Source: Terriglobia bacterium
GTDB lineage: Bacteria > Acidobacteriota > Terriglobia > JAIQFV01
NCBI GenBank assembly: GCA_028716525.1
Contig: JAQUPQ010000016.1
Coordinates: forward strand, 1-64,000
DNA length: 64,000 bases
Direction: 5' to 3'
Below the pieces are notes generated by a model, which did not search any database, had not been told where the DNA came from, and was given only the letters and a program-made list of their open reading frames with translations. Made by a program: the position numbers and the translations under genes. This document shows positions 45,142 to 54,332 of the stretch, in pieces; within the stretch, counting starts at the first letter, position 1, and every line of letters begins with the position of its first letter.

Positions 45142-45160
45142 GGTTTGACAGCGTCAAACC
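45142..45160. promoter_or_regulatory. Inverted-repeat operator over the complex III promoter
   Basis: GGTTTGAC, spacer AGC, GTCAAACC: a perfect 8-bp inverted repeat with a 3-base centre that covers the -35 box. This geometry fits a dimeric repressor site. The regulator is not identifiable from the window. Confidence 0.65.
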
Positions 45161-45173
45161 TCGTGGCTATACT
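45145..45173 (+). promoter_or_regulatory. Predicted sigma-70 promoter of the act-cox operon
   Basis: TTGACA (45145-45150) matches the consensus exactly. A 17-base spacer follows, then TATACT (45168-45173, five of six matches). Transcription would start near 45180, leaving a leader of about 390 bases before the first gene. Confidence 0.7.
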
Positions 45174-45571
45174 GCTCGCGATCCTTTGAAATGAAACAGG
45201 CGGTGGGAGCCTCAGGCATCCCGCCAAACGCAACCGGCTCTAAGGCTTGAACTGATCGTGGTTAGTTCCTGTGGGTTTGTATTTGAGGTCTTCTTGGGGT
45301 AGACGTGGAAGGGCTCGTGGTGCGGGCGCAGTCTTATTATTTCATTTATAAACCGCAGAGCAGATTCCCCAAAAAATTTTCCCGGATGGCATATGGAGTT
45401 CGGTTGACAGCTTTCTCTCCAGAGGGCGCGTGTCGAATTGCGGGTAGGGGTGGGATGAACCGGCCCTATTTATGGAGATGCCGGAGTGCCGCATTCGGGC
45501 CTCGTGGTCGACGGTGTCAGACCGAGGTGCCGATTGGTGGCGCGGTGGAATCAATTCGCTGAGACGCTGGA

Positions 45572-46222
45572 ATGGCGCAGATTTTTCATCGCAGTACGAA
45601 CGTATTGTCGCGGCTGAGTATTTTCGGGTTCGTGTTTATACTCGCGGGCATCGTTTGGATTGCTTACATCGTCAATCGTTCTCCCTACATTACCGAAGTG
45701 GGTATGGCACAGGTTCAGCCCGTTCCTTTTAGCCACAAACATCATGTCAGCGGGTTGGGATTGGATTGCCGTTTTTGCCACACTTCGGTTGAAACCTCCG
45801 CGTTTGCCGGCATGCCCCCCACGGAAACCTGTATGACCTGCCATTCGCAGATCTGGTCGGATTCTCCGATGTTGGAGCCCGTGCGCGAGAGTTATCGCAG
45901 CAATCAATCCATTGAATGGAACCGGGTGTATCAGCTTCCGGGATACGTGTATTTTGATCACAGCATTCATATCAACAAAGGCATTGGTTGTTCGACGTGT
46001 CATGGGCGTGTGGATCAGATGCCCCTGATGTGGCGTGCTTCCCCCATGCAAATGGAATGGTGCCTGAACTGTCACCGCAACGTGGAGCAGTACGTTCGCC
46101 CGCGCGCAGCGGTGTATCAAATGGACTATCAACCCCCCAAGGATCAGGTGGCTTTGGGCGAAAAACTTGTGAAGGAATACAAGGTTCAAAAACTCACAGA
46201 CTGTTACACCTGTCATCGATGA
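45572..46222 (+). CDS. actA: Alternative complex III subunit ActA, pentahaem cytochrome c
   Basis: 216 residues with one N-terminal membrane helix (about 14-34) and five haem c sites: CRFCH (66-70), CMTCH (87-91), CSTCH (140-144), CLNCH (164-168) and CYTCH (211-215). Five haems and a single anchor are as in ActA of characterised complexes. It carries electrons from the quinol-oxidising core toward ActE or the oxidase on the periplasmic side. The stop overlaps the actB start by four bases (ATGA). Confidence 0.93.
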   Translation: MAQIFHRSTNVLSRLSIFGFVFILAGIVWIAYIVNRSPYITEVGMAQVQPVPFSHKHHVSGLGLDCRFCHTSVETSAFAGMPPTETCMTCHSQIWSDSPMLEPVRESYRSNQSIEWNRVYQLPGYVYFDHSIHINKGIGCSTCHGRVDQMPLMWRASPMQMEWCLNCHRNVEQYVRPRAAVYQMDYQPPKDQVALGEKLVKEYKVQKLTDCYTCHR

Positions 46223-49200
46223 GCGATTCGGATATCAAAAAGACGGACCTGGATTTTGCGGCGCTACGGGAAAGGTTGAGGGGCGAGCACGGAAGAGAAT
46301 TCTGGCGGAGTCTCGACGAGTTGGCCGATACGCCGGAATTTGAATCGTTCTTGCACAGTGAATTTCCGCGGCAAGCCGGCGTTCTGGGAGACGGCGTCAG
46401 TCGCCGCCAGGTTTTGAAATTGATGGGTGCGTCCTTGGCTCTGGCGGGTTTGACCGGATGCGCCTACATGCCCAAGGAAAAGATTCTGCCCTATGTGCGC
46501 CAGCCGGAAGAATTGGTGCCGGGGAAGCCTTTGTTTTATGCCACCACAATGCCGTTGGGCGGATACGGCAAAGGCGTGGTGGTTGAAAGTCACATGGGTC
46601 GTCCCACCAAGGTAGAAGGGAATACCCTGCATCCGGCCAGCTTGGGGGCCACCGATGTCTTTGCTCAGGCATCCGTCTTGACTTTGTACGATCCCGACCG
46701 GTCTCAAACACTCAATCACCTTGGCTTGATCGAAATTTGGGCCAATTTTTCCGCCGTCATTAATCAAATTAGAGCGGAGCAGCAGCTTAAAAAAGGTGCA
46801 GGACTGCGTATTCTTACGGGAACGATTACTTCCCCGACGCTGGCGTATCAGCTGCAGGCGTTGTTGACGCAATTTCCCATGGCCAAGTGGCACCAATATG
46901 AACCGATCCACCATGACCATACCAACATCGGTGCTCAGTTGGCTTTCGGAGAACATGTCGATACCCAATATCGGTTCGACCAAGCCGAGGTCATTCTGTC
47001 GCTGGATTCTGATTTTCTATACGCCGGTCCGGCAGCCGTTCGATATGCCCGCGATTTTGCCAACAAGCGCCGTATGGTGGGCGGTGCCACGGCAATGAAC
47101 CGGCTGTACGTTGTTGAAGGGACGCCGTCGATTACGGGATCCATGGCGGATCATCGGTTGCGCATTCGCTCAAGCGAGGTTCAGGGAGTAGCTCAAGCGA
47201 TTGCGGCGCGTCTGGGAGTGCCGGGTGTGGCGCCCTTAACAAGTCCCGTCATTTCCGCTCATTCGCAATGGATTGGCGCGGTCGTTCGCGATCTCGAACG
47301 GCATCGGGGGGCTTGCGTCGTCTCGGTGGGTGAGCAGCAGCCGCCCTCTGTTCATGCTTTGGGTCATGCCATCAACCTCGCTCTTGGAAATGCGGGCAAG
47401 ACGGTGACTTACACCGGGGCGGTGGAAGCCCATCCTGTCGAACAACTCGAATCCTTGCGGGACTTGGTGACCGACATGAAGAGCGGCCGCGTGGATGCCT
47501 TGGTGATCCTCGGAGGGAATCCCGCTTTTAATTCGCCCCCCGATATTTCTTTTATCGAGGGATTGTTGAAAGTTAAAGTTCGGGTCCATCTCGGACTGTA
47601 TGAAGACGAAACGTCGAATTTGTGCCATTGGCACATCCCGGAAACACATTATTTGGAATCTTGGGGTGATGTTCGATCCTACGATGGAACCATCTCCCTC
47701 ATTCAGCCGCTCATTGCTCCGCTCTTTAATGGCAAGTCCCCCCACGAAATACTCGCTCTGCTGCTCGGCCAGCCTTCGGCCTCGGCTTATCAAATTGTGC
47801 AAGAGTATTGGAAAAACCAAGGCTCCGCTGTTTGGAAATCGCGGACGACAAATTTCAAAGAATTTTGGGAAACCTCCCTCCATGATGGTGTGATAACCGG
47901 CACGGCATTGCCCTTAAAAACTCCTGCTTTGAAAAAGGACTTTTGGGAAAGCGTCAAGAAATCCCCCGGCGATTCTCCGGCTTCAGGATCTTCGGATATC
48001 GAGGTGGTGTTTCGCCCGGACCCCACCATCTGGGACGGCCGCTTTGCAAACAACGGATGGCTGCAGGAATTGCCGAAGCCATTAAGCAAACTGACTTGGG
48101 ACAACGTTGCTTGGATCAGCCCACGGACCGCGGAGCGCCTCTCCTTGCAGAACGGAAACATGGTGGAGCTGAAAGTCGAGGGGCATGCTGCGAAGACTCC
48201 CATCTGGATCATGCCGGGTCACGCCGACGATTCAATTACGGTGTTTTTTGGATACGGGCGTTGGTTGGCAGGCCGTGTGGGGTCAGGGACAGGTTTCAAT
48301 ATGTATGCTCTTCGAAATTCGAAGAGTTCCGGATTTGCCAACGGGGTCGCCTTATCGAAGACCGGCGAGTTGTTCGATCTGGCCTGCACTCAGAATCATC
48401 ACAGTATGGAGGGCCGCGATTTTGTGCGCACGGGAACTCTCGCTGAATTTCGAAAGAATCCACGATTTATCCACGATGAAATCCCCGAGAAGTCGCCCTT
48501 GCCTTCCCTCTACCCCTCGTTTCCGCAGAATGGCTATCAGTGGGGGATGGCCATCAATTTGAACAGCTGCATCGGTTGCAATGCCTGCGTGGTGGCGTGT
48601 CAGGCGGAAAACAACAGCCCGGTGGTCGGCAAGGAGCAGGTTCAGCGGGGAAGAGAAATGCATTGGATTCGCATTGACCGTTACTACGATGGAGACCTGG
48701 ACGCGCCGCAGACGTTTCACGAACCGGTGATGTGCATGCAATGCGAAAACGCGCCTTGCGAAGTGGTGTGCCCGGTGGGAGCCACGAACCACAGCTCCGA
48801 AGGGCTGAATCAGATGGTTTATAACCGCTGCGTCGGAACGCGGTACTGCTCCAACAACTGTCCTTACAAAGTGCGGCGCTTCAACTTTCTTCAGTATGAG
48901 GATTGGCAGATTTCCAGTCTCAAGTTGCAGCGCAATCCCAATGTCACGGTTCGCAGCCGCGGCGTGATGGAGAAATGCACCTACTGCGTGCAGCGAATTA
49001 ACGCCGCCAAGATTCAAGCGGAAGAAGAGAACCGGCCGGTCCGCGATGGAGAAATTCAGACGGCTTGCCAGGCGGCATGCCCGACTCAGGCCATTGTATT
49101 CGGCAATATCAACGATCCTGAAAGTGAGGTCTCGAAGCTGAAAGGAGAAATTTTGAATTACGGATTGTTGACGGAATTGACCACGCATCCGCGGACGACC

Positions 49201-49248
49201 TACATCGCACGGCTCCGCAATCCCAATCCGGAGATAGAGACGGAATAA
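46219..49248 (+). CDS. actB: Alternative complex III subunit ActB, molybdopterin-like/iron-sulfur fusion
   Basis: About 1009 residues, the B1-B2 fusion typical of complex III. A Tat-like motif SRRQVLKLMG (61-70) and hydrophobic stretch precede a large domain related to molybdopterin oxidoreductases; known ActB1 domains bind no molybdenum. The C-terminal third is a ferredoxin-type domain with CIGCNACVVAC (about 784), CMQCENAPCEVVC (about 839), CVGTRYCSNNC (about 870), CTYC (about 920) and CQAACP (about 950), enough for three [4Fe-4S] and one [3Fe-4S] or similar. The true start is the ATG at 46219 overlapping actA. Confidence 0.92.
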   Translation: MSDSDIKKTDLDFAALRERLRGEHGREFWRSLDELADTPEFESFLHSEFPRQAGVLGDGVSRRQVLKLMGASLALAGLTGCAYMPKEKILPYVRQPEELVPGKPLFYATTMPLGGYGKGVVVESHMGRPTKVEGNTLHPASLGATDVFAQASVLTLYDPDRSQTLNHLGLIEIWANFSAVINQIRAEQQLKKGAGLRILTGTITSPTLAYQLQALLTQFPMAKWHQYEPIHHDHTNIGAQLAFGEHVDTQYRFDQAEVILSLDSDFLYAGPAAVRYARDFANKRRMVGGATAMNRLYVVEGTPSITGSMADHRLRIRSSEVQGVAQAIAARLGVPGVAPLTSPVISAHSQWIGAVVRDLERHRGACVVSVGEQQPPSVHALGHAINLALGNAGKTVTYTGAVEAHPVEQLESLRDLVTDMKSGRVDALVILGGNPAFNSPPDISFIEGLLKVKVRVHLGLYEDETSNLCHWHIPETHYLESWGDVRSYDGTISLIQPLIAPLFNGKSPHEILALLLGQPSASAYQIVQEYWKNQGSAVWKSRTTNFKEFWETSLHDGVITGTALPLKTPALKKDFWESVKKSPGDSPASGSSDIEVVFRPDPTIWDGRFANNGWLQELPKPLSKLTWDNVAWISPRTAERLSLQNGNMVELKVEGHAAKTPIWIMPGHADDSITVFFGYGRWLAGRVGSGTGFNMYALRNSKSSGFANGVALSKTGELFDLACTQNHHSMEGRDFVRTGTLAEFRKNPRFIHDEIPEKSPLPSLYPSFPQNGYQWGMAINLNSCIGCNACVVACQAENNSPVVGKEQVQRGREMHWIRIDRYYDGDLDAPQTFHEPVMCMQCENAPCEVVCPVGATNHSSEGLNQMVYNRCVGTRYCSNNCPYKVRRFNFLQYEDWQISSLKLQRNPNVTVRSRGVMEKCTYCVQRINAAKIQAEEENRPVRDGEIQTACQAACPTQAIVFGNINDPESEVSKLKGEILNYGLLTELTTHPRTTYIARLRNPNPEIETE

Positions 49249-49252
49249 ACAA

Positions 49253-50659
49253 ATGTCATCGCCATCCTTCAACCAAAACCCGACCCCGGAGCCCGAAGCA
49301 CCGCTCATTGGCTTCGGCTACAACTATGCGACGGTCACCGACAAAATCAGCGCCATCGTGTTGTCCAAACGCACCCCGCGCACTTGGTTGGTTGGCTTCG
49401 CGATCGCCTTTGCGCTCCTGATGGTGCTGATGCTGGCCATCGGGAAGCTGTTGTTTGTCGGCGTAGGTGTGTGGGGCATTCAGATTCCCGTGGGGTGGGG
49501 CTGGGCCATCGTCAACTTCGTGTGGTGGGTGGGAATTGCTCATGCCGGGACGTTGATCTCCGCCATTTTGCTGCTGTTGCACCAGGAGTGGCGGACTTCG
49601 ATCAATCGCTTTGCCGAGGCCATGACCTTGTTTGCCGTGGCCTGCGCCGGAATGTTCCCGTTACTTCACCTGGGCCGGCCGTGGCTGTTTTATTGGTTGT
49701 TTCCGTATCCCAACACCATGAACGTGTGGCCGCAGTTTCGCAGCCCGTTGATATGGGACGTTTTTGCGGTCTCCACCTACGCGACGGTTTCTTTGATCTT
49801 TTGGTATGTAGGACTCATCCCGGATTTGGCCACGATCCGTGATCGCTCCAAGAAAACCCTCTCGCAAAAGATTTATGGAATTTTTGCCATGGGCTGGCGC
49901 GGCTCTGCCAAGCATTGGAAGCGATATGAAACGGCCTATCTCCTCCTGGCGGGGTTGGCGACCCCTCTGGTCGTCTCCGTCCACAGCGTGGTCAGCTTCG
50001 ATTTTGCAGTGGGAATTGTTCCCGGTTGGCATTCGGCGATTTTTCCGCCTTATTTTGTGGCCGGCGCCATCTTTTCGGGATTTGCAATGGTCTTGACCAT
50101 TTCCATTCCGGTTCGAAAGTTCTATGGCTTGGAAGATTTCATCACCGAGCGTCATTTGAACAACATGGCCAAGGTTCTTTTGGCGACCGGCCTGATTGTG
50201 GCCTACGGATATTTGATGGAAACCTTCATGGCGTTCTATGCCGGCGGACGATTCGACAAATACATGATCATGGACCGCATGACCGGTCACTACATGAATT
50301 TCTATTGGATCCTGCTGACGTGCAACGTGGTGGTGCCGCAATTTCTATGGATTCCGAAAATCCGCAACAACGTGTGGGTGTTGTGGGTCATCTCGATTCT
50401 GGTCAACGTGGGGATGTGGCTGGAGCGGTACGTGATTGTGGTGCAAAGCCTGGCGCGCGATTTCGTGCCTTCCTCGTGGAGAAACTACACCGGAACCCAT
50501 TGGGATGTAGCCACCTTTCTCGGATCGATCGGTTTGTTCTTGACGCTTCTCTTTCTCTTTTTGCGGTATGTCCCGATGATCTCCATCTTTGAACTGCGCG
50601 GCCTGGTGCCCAAGGGAGACGCTCCTGCCGCTTCGACTGGGGCGTCACAACGAGGATAG
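49253..50659 (+). CDS. actC: Alternative complex III subunit ActC (NrfD/PsrC-like)
   Basis: 468 residues, about ten transmembrane helices, the quinol-binding membrane core. The helices include FAIAFALLMVLMLAIGKLLF and INRFAEAMTLFAVACAGMFP, then LGRPWLFYWLFPYPNTMNVW, a well conserved NrfD-family block. HSVVSFDFAVGIVPGWHSAI is also characteristic of ActC. The start is four bases after actB. Confidence 0.92.
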   Translation: MSSPSFNQNPTPEPEAPLIGFGYNYATVTDKISAIVLSKRTPRTWLVGFAIAFALLMVLMLAIGKLLFVGVGVWGIQIPVGWGWAIVNFVWWVGIAHAGTLISAILLLLHQEWRTSINRFAEAMTLFAVACAGMFPLLHLGRPWLFYWLFPYPNTMNVWPQFRSPLIWDVFAVSTYATVSLIFWYVGLIPDLATIRDRSKKTLSQKIYGIFAMGWRGSAKHWKRYETAYLLLAGLATPLVVSVHSVVSFDFAVGIVPGWHSAIFPPYFVAGAIFSGFAMVLTISIPVRKFYGLEDFITERHLNNMAKVLLATGLIVAYGYLMETFMAFYAGGRFDKYMIMDRMTGHYMNFYWILLTCNVVVPQFLWIPKIRNNVWVLWVISILVNVGMWLERYVIVVQSLARDFVPSSWRNYTGTHWDVATFLGSIGLFLTLLFLFLRYVPMISIFELRGLVPKGDAPAASTGASQRG

Positions 50660-50664
50660 GCCCG

Positions 50665-51201
50665 ATGAAAAAACGTCTTCTTTACGGACTGATGGCGGAG
50701 TTTGATACGACCGATGATTTGCTGGCGGCCGCTCGCAAGACCGTCGCCGAAGGTTATCGTCGTGTGGATGCCTACACGCCCTTGCCTGTGGAGGGCTTGG
50801 CAGAGGCACTGGATTTTCGCGACCGGCGCCTTCCCCTCATTGTCTTGATCGGCGGGATCGTGGGGGCGCTGGGAGGATATTACCTGCAGTACTGGTGTTC
50901 GGCCGTTTCCTATCCTCTGAATGTGGGTGGACGGCCCTTGAACAGCTGGCCTTCATTTATCCCCATCACTTTCGAGATGACGGTGTTGGTGGCCGCGCTT
51001 TCAGCGGTCCTGGGAATGTTGGCATTGAATGGGCTCCCCATGCCGTATCACCCCGTTTTTAATGTGCCCCGGTTTGCGATGGCCAGCCGGAATCGCTTGT
51101 TTCTGTGTATCGAAGCACGGGATCCAAAATTTGAACTCGAAAAGACCCGGGAATTTTTGAAGAACTTGAAAGCTCGCGAGGTTTCGGAAGTTGGGCGATA
51201 A
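50665..51201 (+). CDS. actD: Alternative complex III subunit ActD (DUF3341)
   Basis: 178 residues with two central helices (LIVLIGGIVGALGGYYLQYW and FEMTVLVAALSAVLGMLAL) and soluble ends. MAEFDTTDDLLAAARKTVAE, GYRRVDAYTPLPVEGL, NVGGRPLNSWPSFIPITFE and GLPMPYHPVFNVPRFAMASR are the usual DUF3341 blocks. It is a cofactor-free structural subunit. The last bases overlap the start of actE. Confidence 0.92.
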   Translation: MKKRLLYGLMAEFDTTDDLLAAARKTVAEGYRRVDAYTPLPVEGLAEALDFRDRRLPLIVLIGGIVGALGGYYLQYWCSAVSYPLNVGGRPLNSWPSFIPITFEMTVLVAALSAVLGMLALNGLPMPYHPVFNVPRFAMASRNRLFLCIEARDPKFELEKTREFLKNLKAREVSEVGR

Positions 51202-51796
51202 AATCCCACATTTGCGCAAGGGCTCAGCCTGGAGCGCCGCGTTGATGGCCTTACCGCTCTTGATAGGGGTCGGCTGTCGCACGGACATGCATGTCCAACC
51301 GCGCTACCGACCCATGCAACCCAGCCATGTGTTCGACGACGGCAGATCCGCCCGGCCTTTGATTGAAGGAACCGTGGCTCGTGGCCATTTGCGCGTTGAT
51401 GAGCTCTTATACACGGGAAAGGTGAACGGCAAAGATTCGGAAGTGTTTCCGTTTCCCATCACACAGGAAATTCTCGAGCGCGGACAGCAGCGATTCAATA
51501 TTTACTGTGTCCCGTGCCATGACCGAACGGGCTCCGGAAACGGCATCATCCCGCAGCGCGGTTTCCGGCATCCTCCTTCGTACCACATCGACCGTCTGCG
51601 CCAGGCGCCCGTGGGGCATTTCTTCGATGTCATGACCAATGGCTTCGGCGCCATGTACAGTTTTGCATCCCGTGTTTCACCCCGGGATCGCTGGGCCATT
51701 GCTGCCTACATTCGGGCTCTGCAATTGAGCCAACAGGCCGGGTTGAATGATGTACCCCCGGCGGAACAACATAAATTGTTAAGTGAGGGGAAATGA
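51191..51796 (+). CDS. actE: Alternative complex III subunit ActE, monohaem cytochrome c lipoprotein
   Basis: 201 residues. A lipobox-like LLIGVGC puts the acylated Cys at 29. MHVQPRYRPMQPSHVFDDGR is the conserved ActE segment, and the single haem site is CVPCH (106-110) with a Met-containing distal region (FDVMTNGFGAMYSF). It likely passes electrons to the oxidase. The start is TTG at 51191 inside actD; the stop overlaps actF by four bases. Confidence 0.9.
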   Translation: MGDKIPHLRKGSAWSAALMALPLLIGVGCRTDMHVQPRYRPMQPSHVFDDGRSARPLIEGTVARGHLRVDELLYTGKVNGKDSEVFPFPITQEILERGQQRFNIYCVPCHDRTGSGNGIIPQRGFRHPPSYHIDRLRQAPVGHFFDVMTNGFGAMYSFASRVSPRDRWAIAAYIRALQLSQQAGLNDVPPAEQHKLLSEGK

Positions 51797-52974
51797 CTCC
51801 GAGTGAATCCTTGCCTGTGGAATGGAGCCGCTTCCAGCGGGGCGCGTTGCTGGCGGCGATTGTCGCATTTGTGACCTGCGCCTTCGCGGGCGGGAGAAAC
51901 CCGGATCAGTTTTTCCGCTCGTATCTGTTTGCTTATCTCTTTTGGATCGGCATCGCCATCGGATCGGCTGAGGTCGTCATGCTGCAACACCTCGTGGGTG
52001 GGCAATGGGGCCTGGCGTTGCGTCGCCCTCTGGAGTCGGGAGCGCGAACATTGTGGTTGATGGCGATTCTGTTTGTCCCCCTGGTGTTTGGTGTGCGCCA
52101 TCTGTATTTGTGGGCGCAGCCTCAAGCTTTGGCGCAAAGTGAGGAACTGCGGCGACAAAGCTTTTACCTCAATATGCCTTTCTTCTTTGTTCGCGTCGCG
52201 TTCTACTTCGCTATCTGGCTGCTGTTTACTTATTTATTGACCAAATGGTCACAGGATCAGGACCGCCAAGCCGATCCGGCACTGGGAACAAAATTTCAGG
52301 TGCTGAGCGGTCCGGGCCTGGTGCTTTTTGGTTTGACCGTGACGTTCGCCTCCGTGGATTGGGTCATGTCGCTGGAGCCTCGTTGGACCTCGACCATCTA
52401 CGGCCTGATCTTCATTGTCGGCCAGGTTCTTTCAACCCTGGCCTTCATGATCATCGTGGTGATGTTGCTGTCGCGGCGGAAGCCGTTGTCGGATCTTCTT
52501 TCAGCCAAGGTGCGATTGGACTTGGGGAATTTAATGCTGACCTTTGTCATCTTGTGGGCCTACATGGCCGTCTCGCAGCTGATCATCATATGGTCGGGGA
52601 ATTTGCAGGACGAAATTCCCTGGTACTTGCGCCGAACCGCCGGGATGTGGGGAAACGTCGCCATTTTTCTCGCTTTGTTCCATTTCTTCATTCCGTTCTT
52701 ATTGTTGTTGTCACGCGATGTGAAGCGGCGCGGATGGTTGCTGGGTGCCGTCGCGGGTATGATTTTGTTTGTCAATCTGGTCGACACCTTTTGGCTGGTG
52801 GAGCCGGGGCTGCTTCGCAATGGTTTCCGAATTCATGCTCTCGATCTGGCGACGGTGATCGGCGTCGGTGGCCTTTGGGTGGCCTTCTTTATTCGTTGTC
52901 TCAAACAGTATCCACTCGTGCCGCCCAATGATCCTCGCTGGGCTGAGAGCTTGATCAGAGCAGGTCATGACTAA
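51793..52974 (+). CDS. actF: Alternative complex III subunit ActF
   Basis: 393 residues, about ten helices, the second NrfD-related membrane core subunit. Characteristic sequence: SYLFAYLFWIGIAIGSAEVV, MLQHLVGGQWGLALRRPLES, and LTVTFASVDWVMSLEPRWTS followed by TIYGLIFIVGQVLSTLAF. The stop overlaps the next gene by eight bases. Confidence 0.92.
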   Translation: MTPSESLPVEWSRFQRGALLAAIVAFVTCAFAGGRNPDQFFRSYLFAYLFWIGIAIGSAEVVMLQHLVGGQWGLALRRPLESGARTLWLMAILFVPLVFGVRHLYLWAQPQALAQSEELRRQSFYLNMPFFFVRVAFYFAIWLLFTYLLTKWSQDQDRQADPALGTKFQVLSGPGLVLFGLTVTFASVDWVMSLEPRWTSTIYGLIFIVGQVLSTLAFMIIVVMLLSRRKPLSDLLSAKVRLDLGNLMLTFVILWAYMAVSQLIIIWSGNLQDEIPWYLRRTAGMWGNVAIFLALFHFFIPFLLLLSRDVKRRGWLLGAVAGMILFVNLVDTFWLVEPGLLRNGFRIHALDLATVIGVGGLWVAFFIRCLKQYPLVPPNDPRWAESLIRAGHD

Positions 52975-53395
52975 CATGCAAGAACGCGCGGAAAAACAGG
53001 AACCCGGAAAATACGAACCCACGGATGCGAGTGAGGGAAGCGTGGTTCGATTCGGCATCGGATTGGCCGTCGTCATTGTCTTGTGCTTGTTCGCAATGCG
53101 ATGGGTAATGTTGTATCTGGGCGACCACAAGCCAGTCTACGGCCCGCCCGTGAGCGCCATGGCAAGCTATCGGGAAATTCCCGCCGCTCCACGGCTGGAG
53201 ATCACGGAGACTCGTGACTTTCAGGAATTTCGCGCCACTGAAGACGCCACATTGAACAGCTATGGATGGGTGGATCGGACCCATGGCGTCGTGAGAATCC
53301 CGATTGACCGCGCCATGTCGCTACTGGCGGCCAGGGGTTTGCCGGCGCGAACGACTGCGGCGCCATCGGGACGCTCCGAAACGAGGGGAAAATGA
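52967..53395 (+). CDS. Uncharacterised membrane-anchored protein of the complex III operon
   Basis: 142 residues, no named domain recognised. A charged N terminus is followed by one helix (about 26-46, VVRFGIGLAVVIVLCLFAMR) and an outer part with REIPAAPRLEITETRDFQEF and NSYGWVDRTHGVVRIPIDRA. The last block, a Tyr-Gly-Trp-Val-Asp run leading to IPIDRAMSLL, looks strongly constrained. I recall similar small proteins at the same place in other complex III operons. Overlap at both ends (eight bases with actF, four with SCO) ties it to the operon. It may be a small accessory subunit or assembly factor. Confidence 0.8.
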   Translation: MTNMQERAEKQEPGKYEPTDASEGSVVRFGIGLAVVIVLCLFAMRWVMLYLGDHKPVYGPPVSAMASYREIPAAPRLEITETRDFQEFRATEDATLNSYGWVDRTHGVVRIPIDRAMSLLAARGLPARTTAAPSGRSETRGK

Positions 53396-54264
53396 GAATT
53401 CAGTCCGTTGGAATAACAAATCATTCGGAAGTGGAGAACCGAAGCTGGAACTTCAGGTGGGCGCTTCTCAGCGCTGCTTTTGTGCTCATCGTGATTGGCA
53501 TTTTAAGCGTCCCCAAGATTTTCTTGGCTCAGACGAATCGATTGCCGGCTCAACTCCAGGGAATCGGAATCGATCAGAGATTGAATGAGGCCGTTCCACT
53601 GGATTTGAAATTTCGTGATGAAAGCGGCAAAGAGGTGCAATTGGGAGATTATTTTGGAAACAAGCCCGTCCTTCTCTCGTTGGTGTATTACGACTGTCCC
53701 ATGTTATGCACCGAAGTGCTGAATGGAATGTTGCACACCATGCGCAATCTCACGTTTACGATCGGCAAGGAGTTTGAAGTCGTCACCGTGAGCTTTGATC
53801 CGAAAGACACTCCGGCCATGGCCGAGGCGAGGAAGAAGATGTATGCCGGTTTGTACGGACGGCCAGGCGCGGAAGCGGGTTGGCATTTTCTGACGGGATC
53901 ACAAGATTCGATCAATCGATTGACTCAATCCGTGGGATTTCGATACGCCTACGACCCCCAAACCGGTCAATTCAACCACGCCACTGCCATTATGGTGCTG
54001 ACACCCCAGGGGAGAATCTCGAAGTATTTTTACGGCATCACCTATTTGCCGCGGGATGTGCGCCTCGGACTGGTGGATGCCTCGAATCACAGGATCGGCA
54101 CGCCTGTAGATGCCATCCTGTTGTTTTGCTGCCAATACGACCCCCTGACCGGTAAGTACGGGCTGGTCATTTCGCGAGTTATCGATTTGGCTTGCGGTGC
54201 CACCGTGCTGGGACTGGGCATGTTCATGATGATCATGTTCCGCAAGGAACGCCAGCCCCGTTGA
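53392..54264 (+). CDS. SCO1/SenC-family copper chaperone
   Basis: 290 residues. One N-terminal helix, a thioredoxin-like domain, and a second helix at the C terminus (GATVLGLGMFMMIMFRK). The copper ligands are C102 and C106 (DCPMLC) and H196 (FNHATAIMVLTPQG). It delivers copper to, or maintains the thiols of, the CuA centre in the CoxB encoded next. The C-terminal membrane helix is an extra feature compared with classical Sco1. GGGG-rich sequence precedes the start, which overlaps the upstream gene by four bases. Confidence 0.92.
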   Translation: MRIQSVGITNHSEVENRSWNFRWALLSAAFVLIVIGILSVPKIFLAQTNRLPAQLQGIGIDQRLNEAVPLDLKFRDESGKEVQLGDYFGNKPVLLSLVYYDCPMLCTEVLNGMLHTMRNLTFTIGKEFEVVTVSFDPKDTPAMAEARKKMYAGLYGRPGAEAGWHFLTGSQDSINRLTQSVGFRYAYDPQTGQFNHATAIMVLTPQGRISKYFYGITYLPRDVRLGLVDASNHRIGTPVDAILLFCCQYDPLTGKYGLVISRVIDLACGATVLGLGMFMMIMFRKERQPR

Positions 54265-54332
54265 GGGCGTGACATTGGAGTTGGGCACTTGAATCAGGAG
54301 ATAAGAACAGGAATTAGTTAAGAGCGAGCGTT

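Larger units (their letters stand above)
44973..45571. other. Regulatory spacer before the complex III operon
   Basis: 599 bases without a gene. It contains the promoter/operator at 45142-45173 and then about 400 bases of leader up to actA. An imperfect hairpin with GGCGG and CCCGCC arms lies near 45200-45226. A lone TTGACA at about 45402 has no matching -10. The 85-codon frame at 45305-45562 is not supported. Confidence 0.6.

Noticed and set aside
45305-45562. 85-codon frame in the actA leader
   Set aside because: No family resemblance and no ribosome site; better explained as untranslated leader.
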